From: Imperialibacter roseus
GTDB lineage: Bacteria; Bacteroidota; Bacteroidia; Cytophagales; Cyclobacteriaceae
Direction: 5' to 3'
Assembly: GCF_032999765.1 (NCBI RefSeq)
Contig: NZ_CP136051.1
Location: forward strand, 5,040,501-5,104,500
Length of the DNA stretch: 64,000 bases
In this document: piece after piece, positions 25,477-34,605 of the stretch
How positions within the stretch are numbered: position 1 is the stretch's first letter
How the letters are laid out: every line of letters begins with the position of its first letter
The notes under the pieces: generated by a model
The model's database searches: none
Told to the model about the DNA's origin: nothing
What the model saw: only the letters and a program-made list of their open reading frames with translations
Translations under genes and position numbers: made by a program

Positions 25477-28400
25477 TTATTCCTTCAGAAACTTCCCGGT
25501 ACTAATTCCATCCTGAAACGTGAGTCGTAAGAAATAAACGCCGGGTTCCAATGTTTTAACATCTAAGTAAAGGCTGGCTTGCCCTTTCTCGACTGACAGG
25601 TTCCTCAAAAATTGGCCATCCATCGAATACAGTCGTATGCTCTCAAGTGCTTTTAGCTCGTCGAGGCTCAGCGAAACTACCAATTGGTCACTCGCCGGAT
25701 TAGGATAAAGTTGCAATGAGCCTAACGGTGTTTCCAGTCCTTGCACTACTTCTTCCTTTGCCACCATCGTCATACTCAGGGCTGTATTCTCAACAATGGA
25801 AATGGGTTCGGCTTCTTCAAAACTGACCGCAAACGGGTAATAGGTTGTATTGACCAATTCAGATTCCTCTTCTCCCGGTGTAATTTGTAAGATGTAGTTT
25901 CCTGCTTTCAATCCATCCATTTGCAAACTGCCTTCACCTACTGTAGCTTCTTTAATTATGCTGCCCTCACTGCTCAATAGGGTGGCCGTTCCAGTGTCAA
26001 GAACCACATCTTCAGATTTATTGACCGTCACAGCCAGGCTAAGAAAGGATTTTACTATCAATGTCCGGCTAACGCTTCCGGCGGGAAGAAAGTCGTCATT
26101 TCCGGCCTGAGTAGCCATTACAACTACCTCTCCGGAGCCTGTCAGTGTCAATTGATTCCCATCCAGCGTTGCCAGGCCACTGACAAGCACAAAGCTGACC
26201 GGCAACTCTGAGGTTGAACTCGCAGAAAGCGCAACTGGTGATTCATCAGGATATAGATTTGCTGGAAGCTCAAAGGTAATCACCTGCTCGGCCTTTAGAT
26301 TGGCCGTGGAAATAGAAAACGCTTTACTAAATACCCCTTCTGAGACATCCTTTGATTGAATTCTGACCGAATAGGCTTCCTTTTTGTTGTTGACTATTGC
26401 TTCATTCGTTAGAAGTTTGTTATCAGTAATAGTAAATAGGGTATTGTCGGTACTACCGTCGCCAACGACCAATTCATACGTGTGTGTGTTACTGGCATCC
26501 TGATCTGTAGTGCTGAGCACCCCAACCTCAATACCCGCAACTATCTGTTGGGTAATTACACTGGATGAAAGAAGGATGTCTGATGGGAAGTCATTGGCAT
26601 TGATAATAGTCAGTGCAAAGGCCCGGCTGAACACCTCTCCGCCACTATCCTCTGTTTGGATTCGAATGGTGTAGGCTGCCTTATTTTCAAAATCAAATAC
26701 TGCATTGGCCAGTAGTTTGTTGCCACTGATGGTAAAGCTTGCGTTGTCGGTGTCACCTTCACTTGTAACCAGGGTGTAGGTATGGCTATCGGTTTCATCC
26801 TGATCGCTGGTGCTCAATGTAGCCAGTTCGCTGCCAACAGGGAGGTTCTCTGAAAATTCGCTGGCGCTAAGTGATAGGGCGGTCGGTGCGTCATTAGCGT
26901 CGGTAATGGTAATCGAAAAAGATTCACTGAACACAGCACCAGCCAAATCCTTCGTTTGGATTCTGACGGTATAAGACGTTTTGGTCTCAAAGTCGAATAC
27001 TGCATCGGATAATAATTTGTCGCCACTGATGGTAAAGCTTGCGTTGTCGGTGTCACCTTCACCTGTAACCAGCGTGTAGATTTGGCTGTCGGTTTCATCC
27101 TGATCGCTGGTGCTCAATGTAGCCAGTTCCCTGCCAACAGGGAGGTTCTCTGAAAATTCGCTGGCGCTAAGTGATAGGGCGGTCGGTGCGTCATTAACGT
27201 CGGTAATGGTAATCGAAAAAGATTCACTGAACACAGCACCAGCCAAATCCTTCGTTTGGATTCTGACGGTATAAGACGTTTTGGTCTCAAAGTCGAATAC
27301 TGCATCGGATAATAATTTGTCGCCACCGATGGTAAAGCTTACGTTGTCGGCGTCACCTTCACCTGTAACCAGCGTGTAGGTTTGGCTGTCGGTTTCATCC
27401 TGATCGCTGGTGCTCAATGTAGCCAGTTCCCTGCCAACAGGGAGGTTCTCTGAAAATTCGCTGGCGCTAAGTGATAGGGCGGTCGGTGCGTCATTAGCGT
27501 CGGTAATGGTAATCGAAAAAGATTCACTGAACACAGCACCAGCCAAATCCTTCGTTTGGATTCTGACGGTATAAGACATTTTGGTCTCAAAGTCGAATAC
27601 TGCATCGGATAATAATTTGTCGCCACTGATGGTAAAGCTTGCGTTGTCGGTGTCGTCCTCACCAGTCACCAGCGTGTAGGTATGGCTGTCGGTTTCATCC
27701 TGATCGCTGGTGCTCAATGTAGCCAATTCACTGCCAATAAGGAGGTTCTCAGTAAATTCTGCATTGCTTACAGACACAGATGTTGGTGGGTCGTTAGCAT
27801 CCGTAACTGTGACTGCAAATGGAGCACTAAACACAGCACCCAGTGCATCCCTGGTTTCAATTCTCACACTGAAGCTCGATTTCGTTTCAAAATCAAACTG
27901 TGCCGCAGTTCGTAACTCGTCCCCTACAATAAAAAAGCTGCCATTATCCATGCTCCCTTCACCTGCCACCAGTGAGTAAGTAAAAGTATCTCCTTCGTCT
28001 CCATCTACCGACGACAGCAGGCCTACTTTAGTGTTTTCAGGAAGATTTTCTGCTATTTCGTCGACATCGAGCTCTATGGTTGTCGGAGCACTGTTGTCCC
28101 AGGAAAGTATAAAGGTCTTCCGAAAAGTATTACCAAACTCGTCAATAGCCTGAATCCTGACGGAATAAGTGGCCTGAGTTTGCCGATTCAGAGTTGCCGC
28201 AACCATTAAACTGCTGCCGGAAACGGTGAAAAGAGCATTGTCGATTGAGCCCTGTCCAGCTACCAGAGAAAAGCTTGGAGTAGCATCAGAATCGCTACTA
28301 ACAGTTAAAATGTCACAAACGTCCGAACCAACCTGGCCTGATGATATAACACGTGTAGATAAATCTATTTCCATTGTGGTTACCCTAACCGGAGAAACTC

Positions 28401-30864
28401 TCCAGCCATTACCATCACCCAATCTCCCTCCGGCACTAACTCCCCATGCCCAAAGCGAACCATCAGACTTAGTCGCTACAGTATGAACTCCGCCACCGTC
28501 AACATTAGTCCAGTCCGTGTCATTTCCAATCCTAGTGGGCAAAAGCTTGTCAGTAGTAGTCCCATCACCAACCTGACCATATTCATTTCCACCCCAACCC
28601 CAAAGGCTACCATCAGTCTTAATAGCCATAGAAACCCTTTCAGCATCTATCACAGCCCAGTCACTTTGGCCTCCAATCCGAACCGGGGCTAATCTGTTAT
28701 CGGTTGTCCCGTCACCTAGCTGGCCTTCGTCGTTTTGTCCCCATGACCAAAGCGAACCATCAGTTTTTTGTGCCAAGCTGAAATGATCTCCCGCTTCCAC
28801 AAAAGACCAGTCTGTATCTGTTCCGATTTGAATCGGTATGAGTGAACTATTATTAGAGCCATCTCCAAGCTGCCCATAGTAGTTATAACCCCAGGCCCAC
28901 AGAGTACCATCTGCTTTAACAGCAAGTGTGTGACGAAAGCCAGCCGAAAGCGTAAGCCAATCTGTATCGTCATTCAACTTTACCGGAACAGACGAACTTT
29001 CTGTTGTTCCCATGCCCAATTGGCCATCCGAATTATTGCCCCATACCCATAATTTGCCATCTGATTTTAAGGCATATGAACTATTATATCCGACAAAGAC
29101 GTCCGTCCAGTCTGTATCCTCGCCAACTTGCACCGCCGTCAACCTATGTATGATTGTTCCATCCCCAACTTGCCCGTAAAAGTTCTCACCCCAGCTCCAA
29201 ATCGTTCCATCATTCTTTAAAACCAAAACATGGCGATACGAACTTATCTTCTTTTGGTTGGTAACAGCATTAATTTGTATCGGAGCATTTTCAGATATCT
29301 CTGTTCCATTACCTAATCTTCCACGTAAATTACTCCCCCACCCATACAAAGTCCCATTGCTTTTTTGGGCCAAAGTATAGGATACATTACCAATTACGTT
29401 TACCCAGTCGTAATCATTTCCAATCTTGATAGGTGACAAAGGCCTTACCTCATTGCCAATACCCAATTGGCCACTTCCATTGTACCCCCAAGACCATAAC
29501 ATTCCGTCATCAGAAATAGCTATGGAATGATCATTGCCAACAGAAATCTCTGCCCAACCAGACGCAAAGGGAATCTCAACAGGCAGTAGACGGTCTTCCT
29601 GAGAACCTATACCTAAGTGACCCACGCCATTGAGTCCCCAAGACCACAAACTTCCGTCACTCTTTATCGCAAAAGCGTTATAATACCCTGCAACTGCATC
29701 AATCCAGTCTGTATCACTTCCAACTATCCTGGGCTCGTACCTGCTTTCAAAGGAACCGCTGCCAAGTTGCCCATAAGAATTTTCTCCCCAGCTCCAGAGC
29801 GTTCCATTATCTTTTACCGCCACGTTGAAGTTATATCCTGCACTAAAACTACTCCAATCGGTATTGGTATTAAAACGAACTGGGCTGGGCACGAAGGTAT
29901 TCTGACCTATGCAAACATCGACCTCTATTAGGCCTGGAGTGGGGCTTGGCCCGTCCTCGGCCATTATCGCCCCACCGCTTGCTGAATTTATTACATAGGC
30001 AACTTCAGAATCTGCCGTGCCCGAAACAAACTCAAATGAAACGTTTGCTGTTCCAAGAGGAATATAAACAACTTTAGTAGCACCAAATCCCTCCTCTAAG
30101 GTGTAGTCGTTTCCAACTCCATCAATAATTACTCTAATCAAGGCTCCATTCCAACCGTCACCTCCTGAATCACTAAATGCAATTGAGTAGGTTCTTGAAG
30201 GGTTCGACACCTGTGTTACAATACAATCAGTGGCGGTCTGATAACCCAGACTTCCACTTTTGTTATTTCCCCATACCCAAAGAGTGCCATCATTCTTTTG
30301 AGCTATCGAGTGATCAAAACCGCCTCTTGCTTCCTTCCAATCATCGTCTTCTCCTATCTGCACAGGTTCAGCCTTATCAACTTGGCTGCCATCTCCCAAT
30401 TGGCCTTGATTATTCCTGCCCCACGCCCAAAGAGTGCCATCCGATCTGATTGCGAGCACGTGTTCACGTCCGGCGCTGATATCAAGCCAATCTGTCGACG
30501 TACCGATTTGCGTTGGAGTAGGTCGATCCTCAGAAGTTCCATCACCCAGACGGCCAAATTGATTTCTCCCCCAGGCCCATAGCGTACCATCTGTCTTGAT
30601 TCCCACAGAATACGACCACCCTGCACTAGCTTTTGTCCAATCGCTTTCCACACCAACCCTCACGGGTGAAGACTGATCACCAGTAACCCCGATACCCAAC
30701 TCCCCATAAGAGTTCTCGCCCCAGGCCCACAGGGAGCCGTCTTCTTTGATCAATAAATTGTGGAAGTCTCCTGCTGCAATTTTTTGAGGATACACATTAG
30801 TACTTAGAGCCATTCCAAGGCAAACCATTAGAAAAAAATGAGCTACAACTTTGGCTTTGGACAT
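25477..30864 (-). CDS. Giant secreted RCC1-propeller / cadherin-like / T9SS protein
   Basis: A 1795-residue protein with signal peptide MSKAKVVAHFFLMVCLGMAL. Fourteen RCC1 repeats (consensus LWAWGxNxxGQLG) span ~30-860, enough for two seven-bladed propellers. A ~115-residue domain with FSDSGGDGWNG is inserted inside the fourth repeat. About seven cadherin-like domains follow (DANDAPTALSLS, ENLPVG), three of them almost identical. Then come an Ig-like domain (VALSASSTSELPVSF), a carboxypeptidase-like fold and a C-terminal T9SS type A sorting domain (LQLYPNPASDQLVVSL to the last residue). The protein is secreted and probably anchored on the surface; likely roles are adhesion or substrate binding. 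Confidence 0.88.
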   Translation of the reverse strand: MSKAKVVAHFFLMVCLGMALSTNVYPQKIAAGDFHNLLIKEDGSLWAWGENSYGELGIGVTGDQSSPVRVGVESDWTKASAGWSYSVGIKTDGTLWAWGRNQFGRLGDGTSEDRPTPTQIGTSTDWLDISAGREHVLAIRSDGTLWAWGRNNQGQLGDGSQVDKAEPVQIGEDDDWKEARGGFDHSIAQKNDGTLWVWGNNKSGSLGYQTATDCIVTQVSNPSRTYSIAFSDSGGDGWNGALIRVIIDGVGNDYTLEEGFGATKVVYIPLGTANVSFEFVSGTADSEVAYVINSASGGAIMAEDGPSPTPGLIEVDVCIGQNTFVPSPVRFNTNTDWSSFSAGYNFNVAVKDNGTLWSWGENSYGQLGSGSFESRYEPRIVGSDTDWIDAVAGYYNAFAIKSDGSLWSWGLNGVGHLGIGSQEDRLLPVEIPFASGWAEISVGNDHSIAISDDGMLWSWGYNGSGQLGIGNEVRPLSPIKIGNDYDWVNVIGNVSYTLAQKSNGTLYGWGSNLRGRLGNGTEISENAPIQINAVTNQKKISSYRHVLVLKNDGTIWSWGENFYGQVGDGTIIHRLTAVQVGEDTDWTDVFVGYNSSYALKSDGKLWVWGNNSDGQLGMGTTESSSVPVKLNDDTDWLTLSAGFRHTLAVKADGTLWAWGYNYYGQLGDGSNNSSLIPIQIGTDTDWSFVEAGDHFSLAQKTDGSLWSWGQNDEGQLGDGTTDNRLAPVRIGGQSDWAVIDAERVSMAIKTDGSLWGWGGNEYGQVGDGTTTDKLLPTRIGNDTDWTNVDGGGVHTVATKSDGSLWAWGVSAGGRLGDGNGWRVSPVRVTTMEIDLSTRVISSGQVGSDVCDILTVSSDSDATPSFSLVAGQGSIDNALFTVSGSSLMVAATLNRQTQATYSVRIQAIDEFGNTFRKTFILSWDNSAPTTIELDVDEIAENLPENTKVGLLSSVDGDEGDTFTYSLVAGEGSMDNGSFFIVGDELRTAAQFDFETKSSFSVRIETRDALGAVFSAPFAVTVTDANDPPTSVSVSNAEFTENLLIGSELATLSTSDQDETDSHTYTLVTGEDDTDNASFTISGDKLLSDAVFDFETKMSYTVRIQTKDLAGAVFSESFSITITDANDAPTALSLSASEFSENLPVGRELATLSTSDQDETDSQTYTLVTGEGDADNVSFTIGGDKLLSDAVFDFETKTSYTVRIQTKDLAGAVFSESFSITITDVNDAPTALSLSASEFSENLPVGRELATLSTSDQDETDSQIYTLVTGEGDTDNASFTISGDKLLSDAVFDFETKTSYTVRIQTKDLAGAVFSESFSITITDANDAPTALSLSASEFSENLPVGSELATLSTSDQDETDSHTYTLVTSEGDTDNASFTISGNKLLANAVFDFENKAAYTIRIQTEDSGGEVFSRAFALTIINANDFPSDILLSSSVITQQIVAGIEVGVLSTTDQDASNTHTYELVVGDGSTDNTLFTITDNKLLTNEAIVNNKKEAYSVRIQSKDVSEGVFSKAFSISTANLKAEQVITFELPANLYPDESPVALSASSTSELPVSFVLVSGLATLDGNQLTLTGSGEVVVMATQAGNDDFLPAGSVSRTLIVKSFLSLAVTVNKSEDVVLDTGTATLLSSEGSIIKEATVGEGSLQMDGLKAGNYILQITPGEEESELVNTTYYPFAVSFEEAEPISIVENTALSMTMVAKEEVVQGLETPLGSLQLYPNPASDQLVVSLSLDELKALESIRLYSMDGQFLRNLSVEKGQASLYLDVKTLEPGVYFLRLTFQDGISTGKFLKE
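26700..27730 (-). repeat. Tandem 300-bp coding repeats in the cadherin-like region
   Basis: Nearly identical units with an exact 300-bp period: the same junction ends at 26820, 27120, 27420 and 27720. Each encodes 100 residues (one cadherin-like domain), in frame. The near-identity at the DNA level indicates recent expansion or homogenisation, and makes copy number prone to variation or assembly collapse. Confidence 0.9.
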
Positions 30865-31046
30865 CTCAATCGGAACTTTTAAGTAGTTTGCTGGTATGAT
30901 TTACAAATTCAGTTTTTCATCATCATGCAGTTTTTCAAACTAGCCTATATAAATATCAAATGAAAAAATTAAATGTGTGCATCAAATAATAATATAATCA
31001 GAGATAAAAAATCCAAATCACTGGAATATACTAACGATTAACAAAA

Positions 31047-31067
31047 AAGGCCGCTTACAGCGGCCTT
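31047..31067 (-). terminator. Terminator after the M14 peptidase pair
   Basis: AAGGCCGC/GCGGCCTT stem with a 5-nt loop; on the minus strand six T residues follow. It lies 25 bp beyond the peptidase stop. Confidence 0.8.
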
Positions 31068-31092
31068 CATAGTGCAAAGTTTTAACGATCAA

Positions 31093-32829
31093 TTATTTAG
31101 TCACCACCCCGCCCTTTTCGCTGTCCACTTTCACCGTGTACTTGCCAGAGCCGCTCACTATCCAGCGAACGGTTACCGCTTCCATGCCTGGTATGTTCTC
31201 CACAGCAATTTTGGCAGGAGCTACCTTCTGCTCGGAGGTCTTATTCATATCCACGTCGGTCACGATCATGCCAGCCACCACATTAGCCCCTTCAAGGGAA
31301 ATGTAGTCTGGGCGAATGATTTTGTTCTTGGTATCGTGACTGGAGTGCGTAGGGATCAGTCTTTTGTTAGCGATAGTAGCTGTCACCTGCTTCAATCCGC
31401 CGCCAAGGTCTTTTTCTTCTACTTTTTCTATCACCAACTTGGGCGTGTGGTAAGCATGGAAGATCAGGAACGCCATGTTCCGGTGGGCGTCGTTTTCCAG
31501 CAGGAAGCCCGGGTTGTCTCTACCAAAATTCTTTCTAAAGCCCCCTATCTCGATCTTGCCAAGCTCGGGATGGTCAAATTCCTTCCAATCCAAAAAGGCA
31601 TCAGTCATCAGCAAGTTCTTCTCAAACTTATACATGTCCTTCTGCACTTCGTCTCCTCTTCTCCCCCCTTTGTAGTCTTTGCCAAACATAAAGTAAGGAT
31701 GGTACAGCTCATTGGTGAAAGTGAAAATACCACGGCACCCATGGAACCAGTCGAGCTCGCCGCCGAACGCCGTGTATAAGTCCTTCCAAACTACCATGTA
31801 AGTATAGCCAGGCATAATGCTTTCTCCCAGCTCACCAATGGCGTCGTACACTTTGTCGTCGGTAGCATTGTAAGTGCCTCTGTCCTCCTCAGCACCGGGC
31901 CCTCTCAGGATCATGCCTCCAGAGTTGTGGAAACTTTGGGCGCCTCCAATATTGGGGTGCTTCATCACAAACTCCATCACGTTCCTGTTTTCGGGCACAG
32001 AAAACGGATACTTGTGCGCCCCTCTCTGGATGTACTCCGGCTGCCAGTTCCAGCCCCAGTCACGGTTGGGGTCATAGTAGCCGCCTACCCTGTCTTCATT
32101 CACTTCACCGTCGCCATCGTTGTCTTTGCCTTCGTAGCCCAGCATTTCGTATTCACCGGGCTCTCCTGCTTCAACCTCAATCATTTGCCGTGGATCAGTG
32201 GGGTCGACAATATAGCGTCCATTAGGGTTTTTGCGGCGCATCATGGTCACTTCGCCATCACCATTCAGGTCGTCGTAGCCGTCTTCGTCAACCAGCCCGT
32301 CCCTGTCGTCGTCGATAGGCATCATGCCTGAGCGGGGAGTATTAGCAGTGTTCACGCCCTTCATATAGTCGTTCCTGGCATCGGGGTTGATAGTGGGCAC
32401 TATATAGAAAACCTTGTCAGCCAGCAGGTCTTTGATGAAATCGTTGTAATACCAACTTTCAGCCAGGTACCAGGCTGTATACATGGCAAATTCGCCGCCT
32501 TGAATTTCGTTGGAATGGATGTTTCCATCTACATACATCCCTGGCTTGCGATCCACATTGCCTTTGGAAAAATCTGTGATGGTCAGGGCAATCATGTCAC
32601 GCCCCTCATAGGTTTTGCCGATGGTTTCCACCTTCACAAGGTTAGGATGTGCCTCCGACAACTTTTTGGCGATAGCCCACAGCCCTTCTGAGGTGTAGTA
32701 CCTGTTCCAGCTTACCTGCACCTTAGGGTTGGGCGGGCTACCCGCTGCTTTAAATATCTGATCTGGCGTTTGGGCCGAAACACTCAACCCCGCCAAAAGA
32801 ATGATGAAAGTATATATAATTCTCTTCAT
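31093..32829 (-). CDS. M14 family zinc carboxypeptidase (active-site intact)
   Basis: A 578-residue exported peptidase with signal ending SVSAQ. Zinc ligands are His105 and Glu108 (GNIHSNE) and His301 (SFHNSGG). The substrate-binding Asn-Arg is at 255-256 (PNRDW) and the catalytic Glu is Glu374 (FTNELYH). Two acidic, calcium-binding-like inserts interrupt the catalytic domain (DDDRDGLVDEDG ~173 and DNDGDGEVNED ~237). A beta domain ends the protein. It would trim C-terminal residues from peptides outside the inner membrane. It follows its inactive paralogue by 8 bp, so the two should be made together. Confidence 0.92.
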   Translation of the reverse strand: MKRIIYTFIILLAGLSVSAQTPDQIFKAAGSPPNPKVQVSWNRYYTSEGLWAIAKKLSEAHPNLVKVETIGKTYEGRDMIALTITDFSKGNVDRKPGMYVDGNIHSNEIQGGEFAMYTAWYLAESWYYNDFIKDLLADKVFYIVPTINPDARNDYMKGVNTANTPRSGMMPIDDDRDGLVDEDGYDDLNGDGEVTMMRRKNPNGRYIVDPTDPRQMIEVEAGEPGEYEMLGYEGKDNDGDGEVNEDRVGGYYDPNRDWGWNWQPEYIQRGAHKYPFSVPENRNVMEFVMKHPNIGGAQSFHNSGGMILRGPGAEEDRGTYNATDDKVYDAIGELGESIMPGYTYMVVWKDLYTAFGGELDWFHGCRGIFTFTNELYHPYFMFGKDYKGGRRGDEVQKDMYKFEKNLLMTDAFLDWKEFDHPELGKIEIGGFRKNFGRDNPGFLLENDAHRNMAFLIFHAYHTPKLVIEKVEEKDLGGGLKQVTATIANKRLIPTHSSHDTKNKIIRPDYISLEGANVVAGMIVTDVDMNKTSEQKVAPAKIAVENIPGMEAVTVRWIVSGSGKYTVKVDSEKGGVVTK

Positions 32830-32837
32830 GACTGTTC

Positions 32838-34496
32838 TTATTTAAGGGTGATGGTTTTTGTATCGATCCCGGTTTGCGCCGAGCCTGCTGAAAGCTTCAC
32901 GCTGCCTGAGCCCTTCACAAGCCACGACATCGTCACTTTGTCTCCCCCATCAATAGAGGAAATTAGCTTCACTTTGTCACCGGAAACGATCTGCTGACTT
33001 CCCGTCAAAGTCATTTCCACCTTGGTCATTCGTACCCAGCGGGTCTTCTGCGCTAATTCTGTCATGGTGGCCAGCGTGCCTGCGTTGAAAATGTCAGCCG
33101 TAATACGTGTCATCCCCTTACCAACTGACTCCACAGCGAGGTTTTCTATTTTCACCTGAGGCTTCATAGAGGCCAGCTTCAGAATAAACTTATTCTGTTT
33201 GTCGGAGATGTCCGCCACCAAACTGAAAGGTGGATTGTAGGGAGCAAAGGGCTTCCAGCTGCCTACCTCCACTTTTTTTCCTGGAAAGTCCGGATGGTTT
33301 ACCGGCTTCCACTCCACAAACAAATCGTGGTTATTGGCTTCAGCCCACCGCAGGTAATCCACTTCTTTGTTCTTGTCTTTGTTGGGTTTGTATTTTGCCT
33401 TGGCCACGCTATCCTCAGGCATTTTGAACTCCGGCCAGCTCCAGGCTGGTGTACCAAACGAATAGCGGGCATAGTGAAAGTAACCCCACTCCATAAATCC
33501 ACCCCCCTGTACTACCGGCTGTGCTCCTTCTTTTTTGCCAACGATGTCCGCATAGTTTTTCGATACCAATGCATTAGCGTCAGCATCTGCTTTCAGCATG
33601 CCTTTCAGCACTCTTTTCGACGCCTCGCCTGCATTATATTTTATTGGAGCATTCAGGTTATCGGACGAACCAAAAGTAACCAGCGCAAACACATTCCAGC
33701 GCTCAAAAAGGAAATCGAGCACTGCACGGTTTTCCTTGTCGGCCACAGGGAAGTCGCCAGCACCAGGCTGGAAATAGGGAAAGTCCCAGGTGAGGGAGTT
33801 ATTGAAATTGATACCCCCCGTTCCGTCTTCATTGAAAGCACCGTCCTTGTCGTTGTCGACACCTTCTGTGAGATAGAGGTAGCCACCTGTTTCGCCGTCA
33901 GCTGCCTTCACCATGATGCGGTCATCGGCTTCGCTTTTCTTCCATGCTCCCGTAGGATCCTCTACACGGATCATCGTGACCAGTCCGTCTCCGTTGAGGT
34001 CTTCGTAACCGTCCTCGCCATTTTGGCCGTCACGGTCATCGTCGGTTGCACGGCCGTTGCCAGTTCTGGCGTACTTGAGTGAGGCAAAAAACTGATCCGT
34101 TGCTTCCGGGTTTACATTAGGCAGCACGTAGAAAGTAGTTGTGGCCAGGAGATTCTTCACCGAATCCGTCTGCGACGAAGCCAGCAGCTGCTCGGCAAAC
34201 TTGAGTGCCAGCTCCGTGCTTACAACATATTGCCCGTCAACCCCACCAGCCACTACAATGGCCGGGTGATTGTCGATGTCGCCCGAGCCGAGTGTCAGCG
34301 CCCAAATGTCTTTGCCTCCGTCACTCTTCCCAATGGTCTGCAGCTTTGCAAGGGAGGAATACTGTCGTGAAAGTGATTGTAACTGCGTTGTTATCTGCTG
34401 ACTCGACCGGTAGTCGGCTTGGGCCTGCGAAAACCCATAGGTCAGCGTTAGCAAAATTGTTGTTATTAGGAGCCTCGCTCCTGCTTTTTTAGACAT
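32838..34496 (-). CDS. M14-like pseudopeptidase
   Basis: A 552-residue exported paralogue of the next gene, with signal ending SQAQA and the same layout, including the acidic inserts (DDDRDGQNGEDG, DNDKDGAFNEDG). All catalytic positions are lost. In alignment His105/Glu108 become Asp87/Tyr90 (GGVDGQY), the third-His region reads TFGSSDN, the Asn-Arg pair reads NNS, and FTNELY becomes GTPAWSW. It cannot bind zinc in the usual way. Likely roles are substrate presentation, an inhibitor-like partner or a heterodimer subunit. It is the first gene of the pair. Confidence 0.85.
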   Translation of the reverse strand: MSKKAGARLLITTILLTLTYGFSQAQADYRSSQQITTQLQSLSRQYSSLAKLQTIGKSDGGKDIWALTLGSGDIDNHPAIVVAGGVDGQYVVSTELALKFAEQLLASSQTDSVKNLLATTTFYVLPNVNPEATDQFFASLKYARTGNGRATDDDRDGQNGEDGYEDLNGDGLVTMIRVEDPTGAWKKSEADDRIMVKAADGETGGYLYLTEGVDNDKDGAFNEDGTGGINFNNSLTWDFPYFQPGAGDFPVADKENRAVLDFLFERWNVFALVTFGSSDNLNAPIKYNAGEASKRVLKGMLKADADANALVSKNYADIVGKKEGAQPVVQGGGFMEWGYFHYARYSFGTPAWSWPEFKMPEDSVAKAKYKPNKDKNKEVDYLRWAEANNHDLFVEWKPVNHPDFPGKKVEVGSWKPFAPYNPPFSLVADISDKQNKFILKLASMKPQVKIENLAVESVGKGMTRITADIFNAGTLATMTELAQKTRWVRMTKVEMTLTGSQQIVSGDKVKLISSIDGGDKVTMSWLVKGSGSVKLSAGSAQTGIDTKTITLK

Positions 34497-34605
34497 AATC
34501 GATTGATTTGATCAGGAGTAAAGTAAAGCAGAGCGCCTCAGTCGGCACATAACATTTTTATAAGATGCACTCAGGGTATTTGGGAGGCCATTGGGTTATA
34601 TATGG

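Noticed and set aside
26700-27730. Regular repeats considered as a CRISPR array
   Set aside because: Units are 300 bp, in frame and encode cadherin-like domains; no short repeats with unique spacers.
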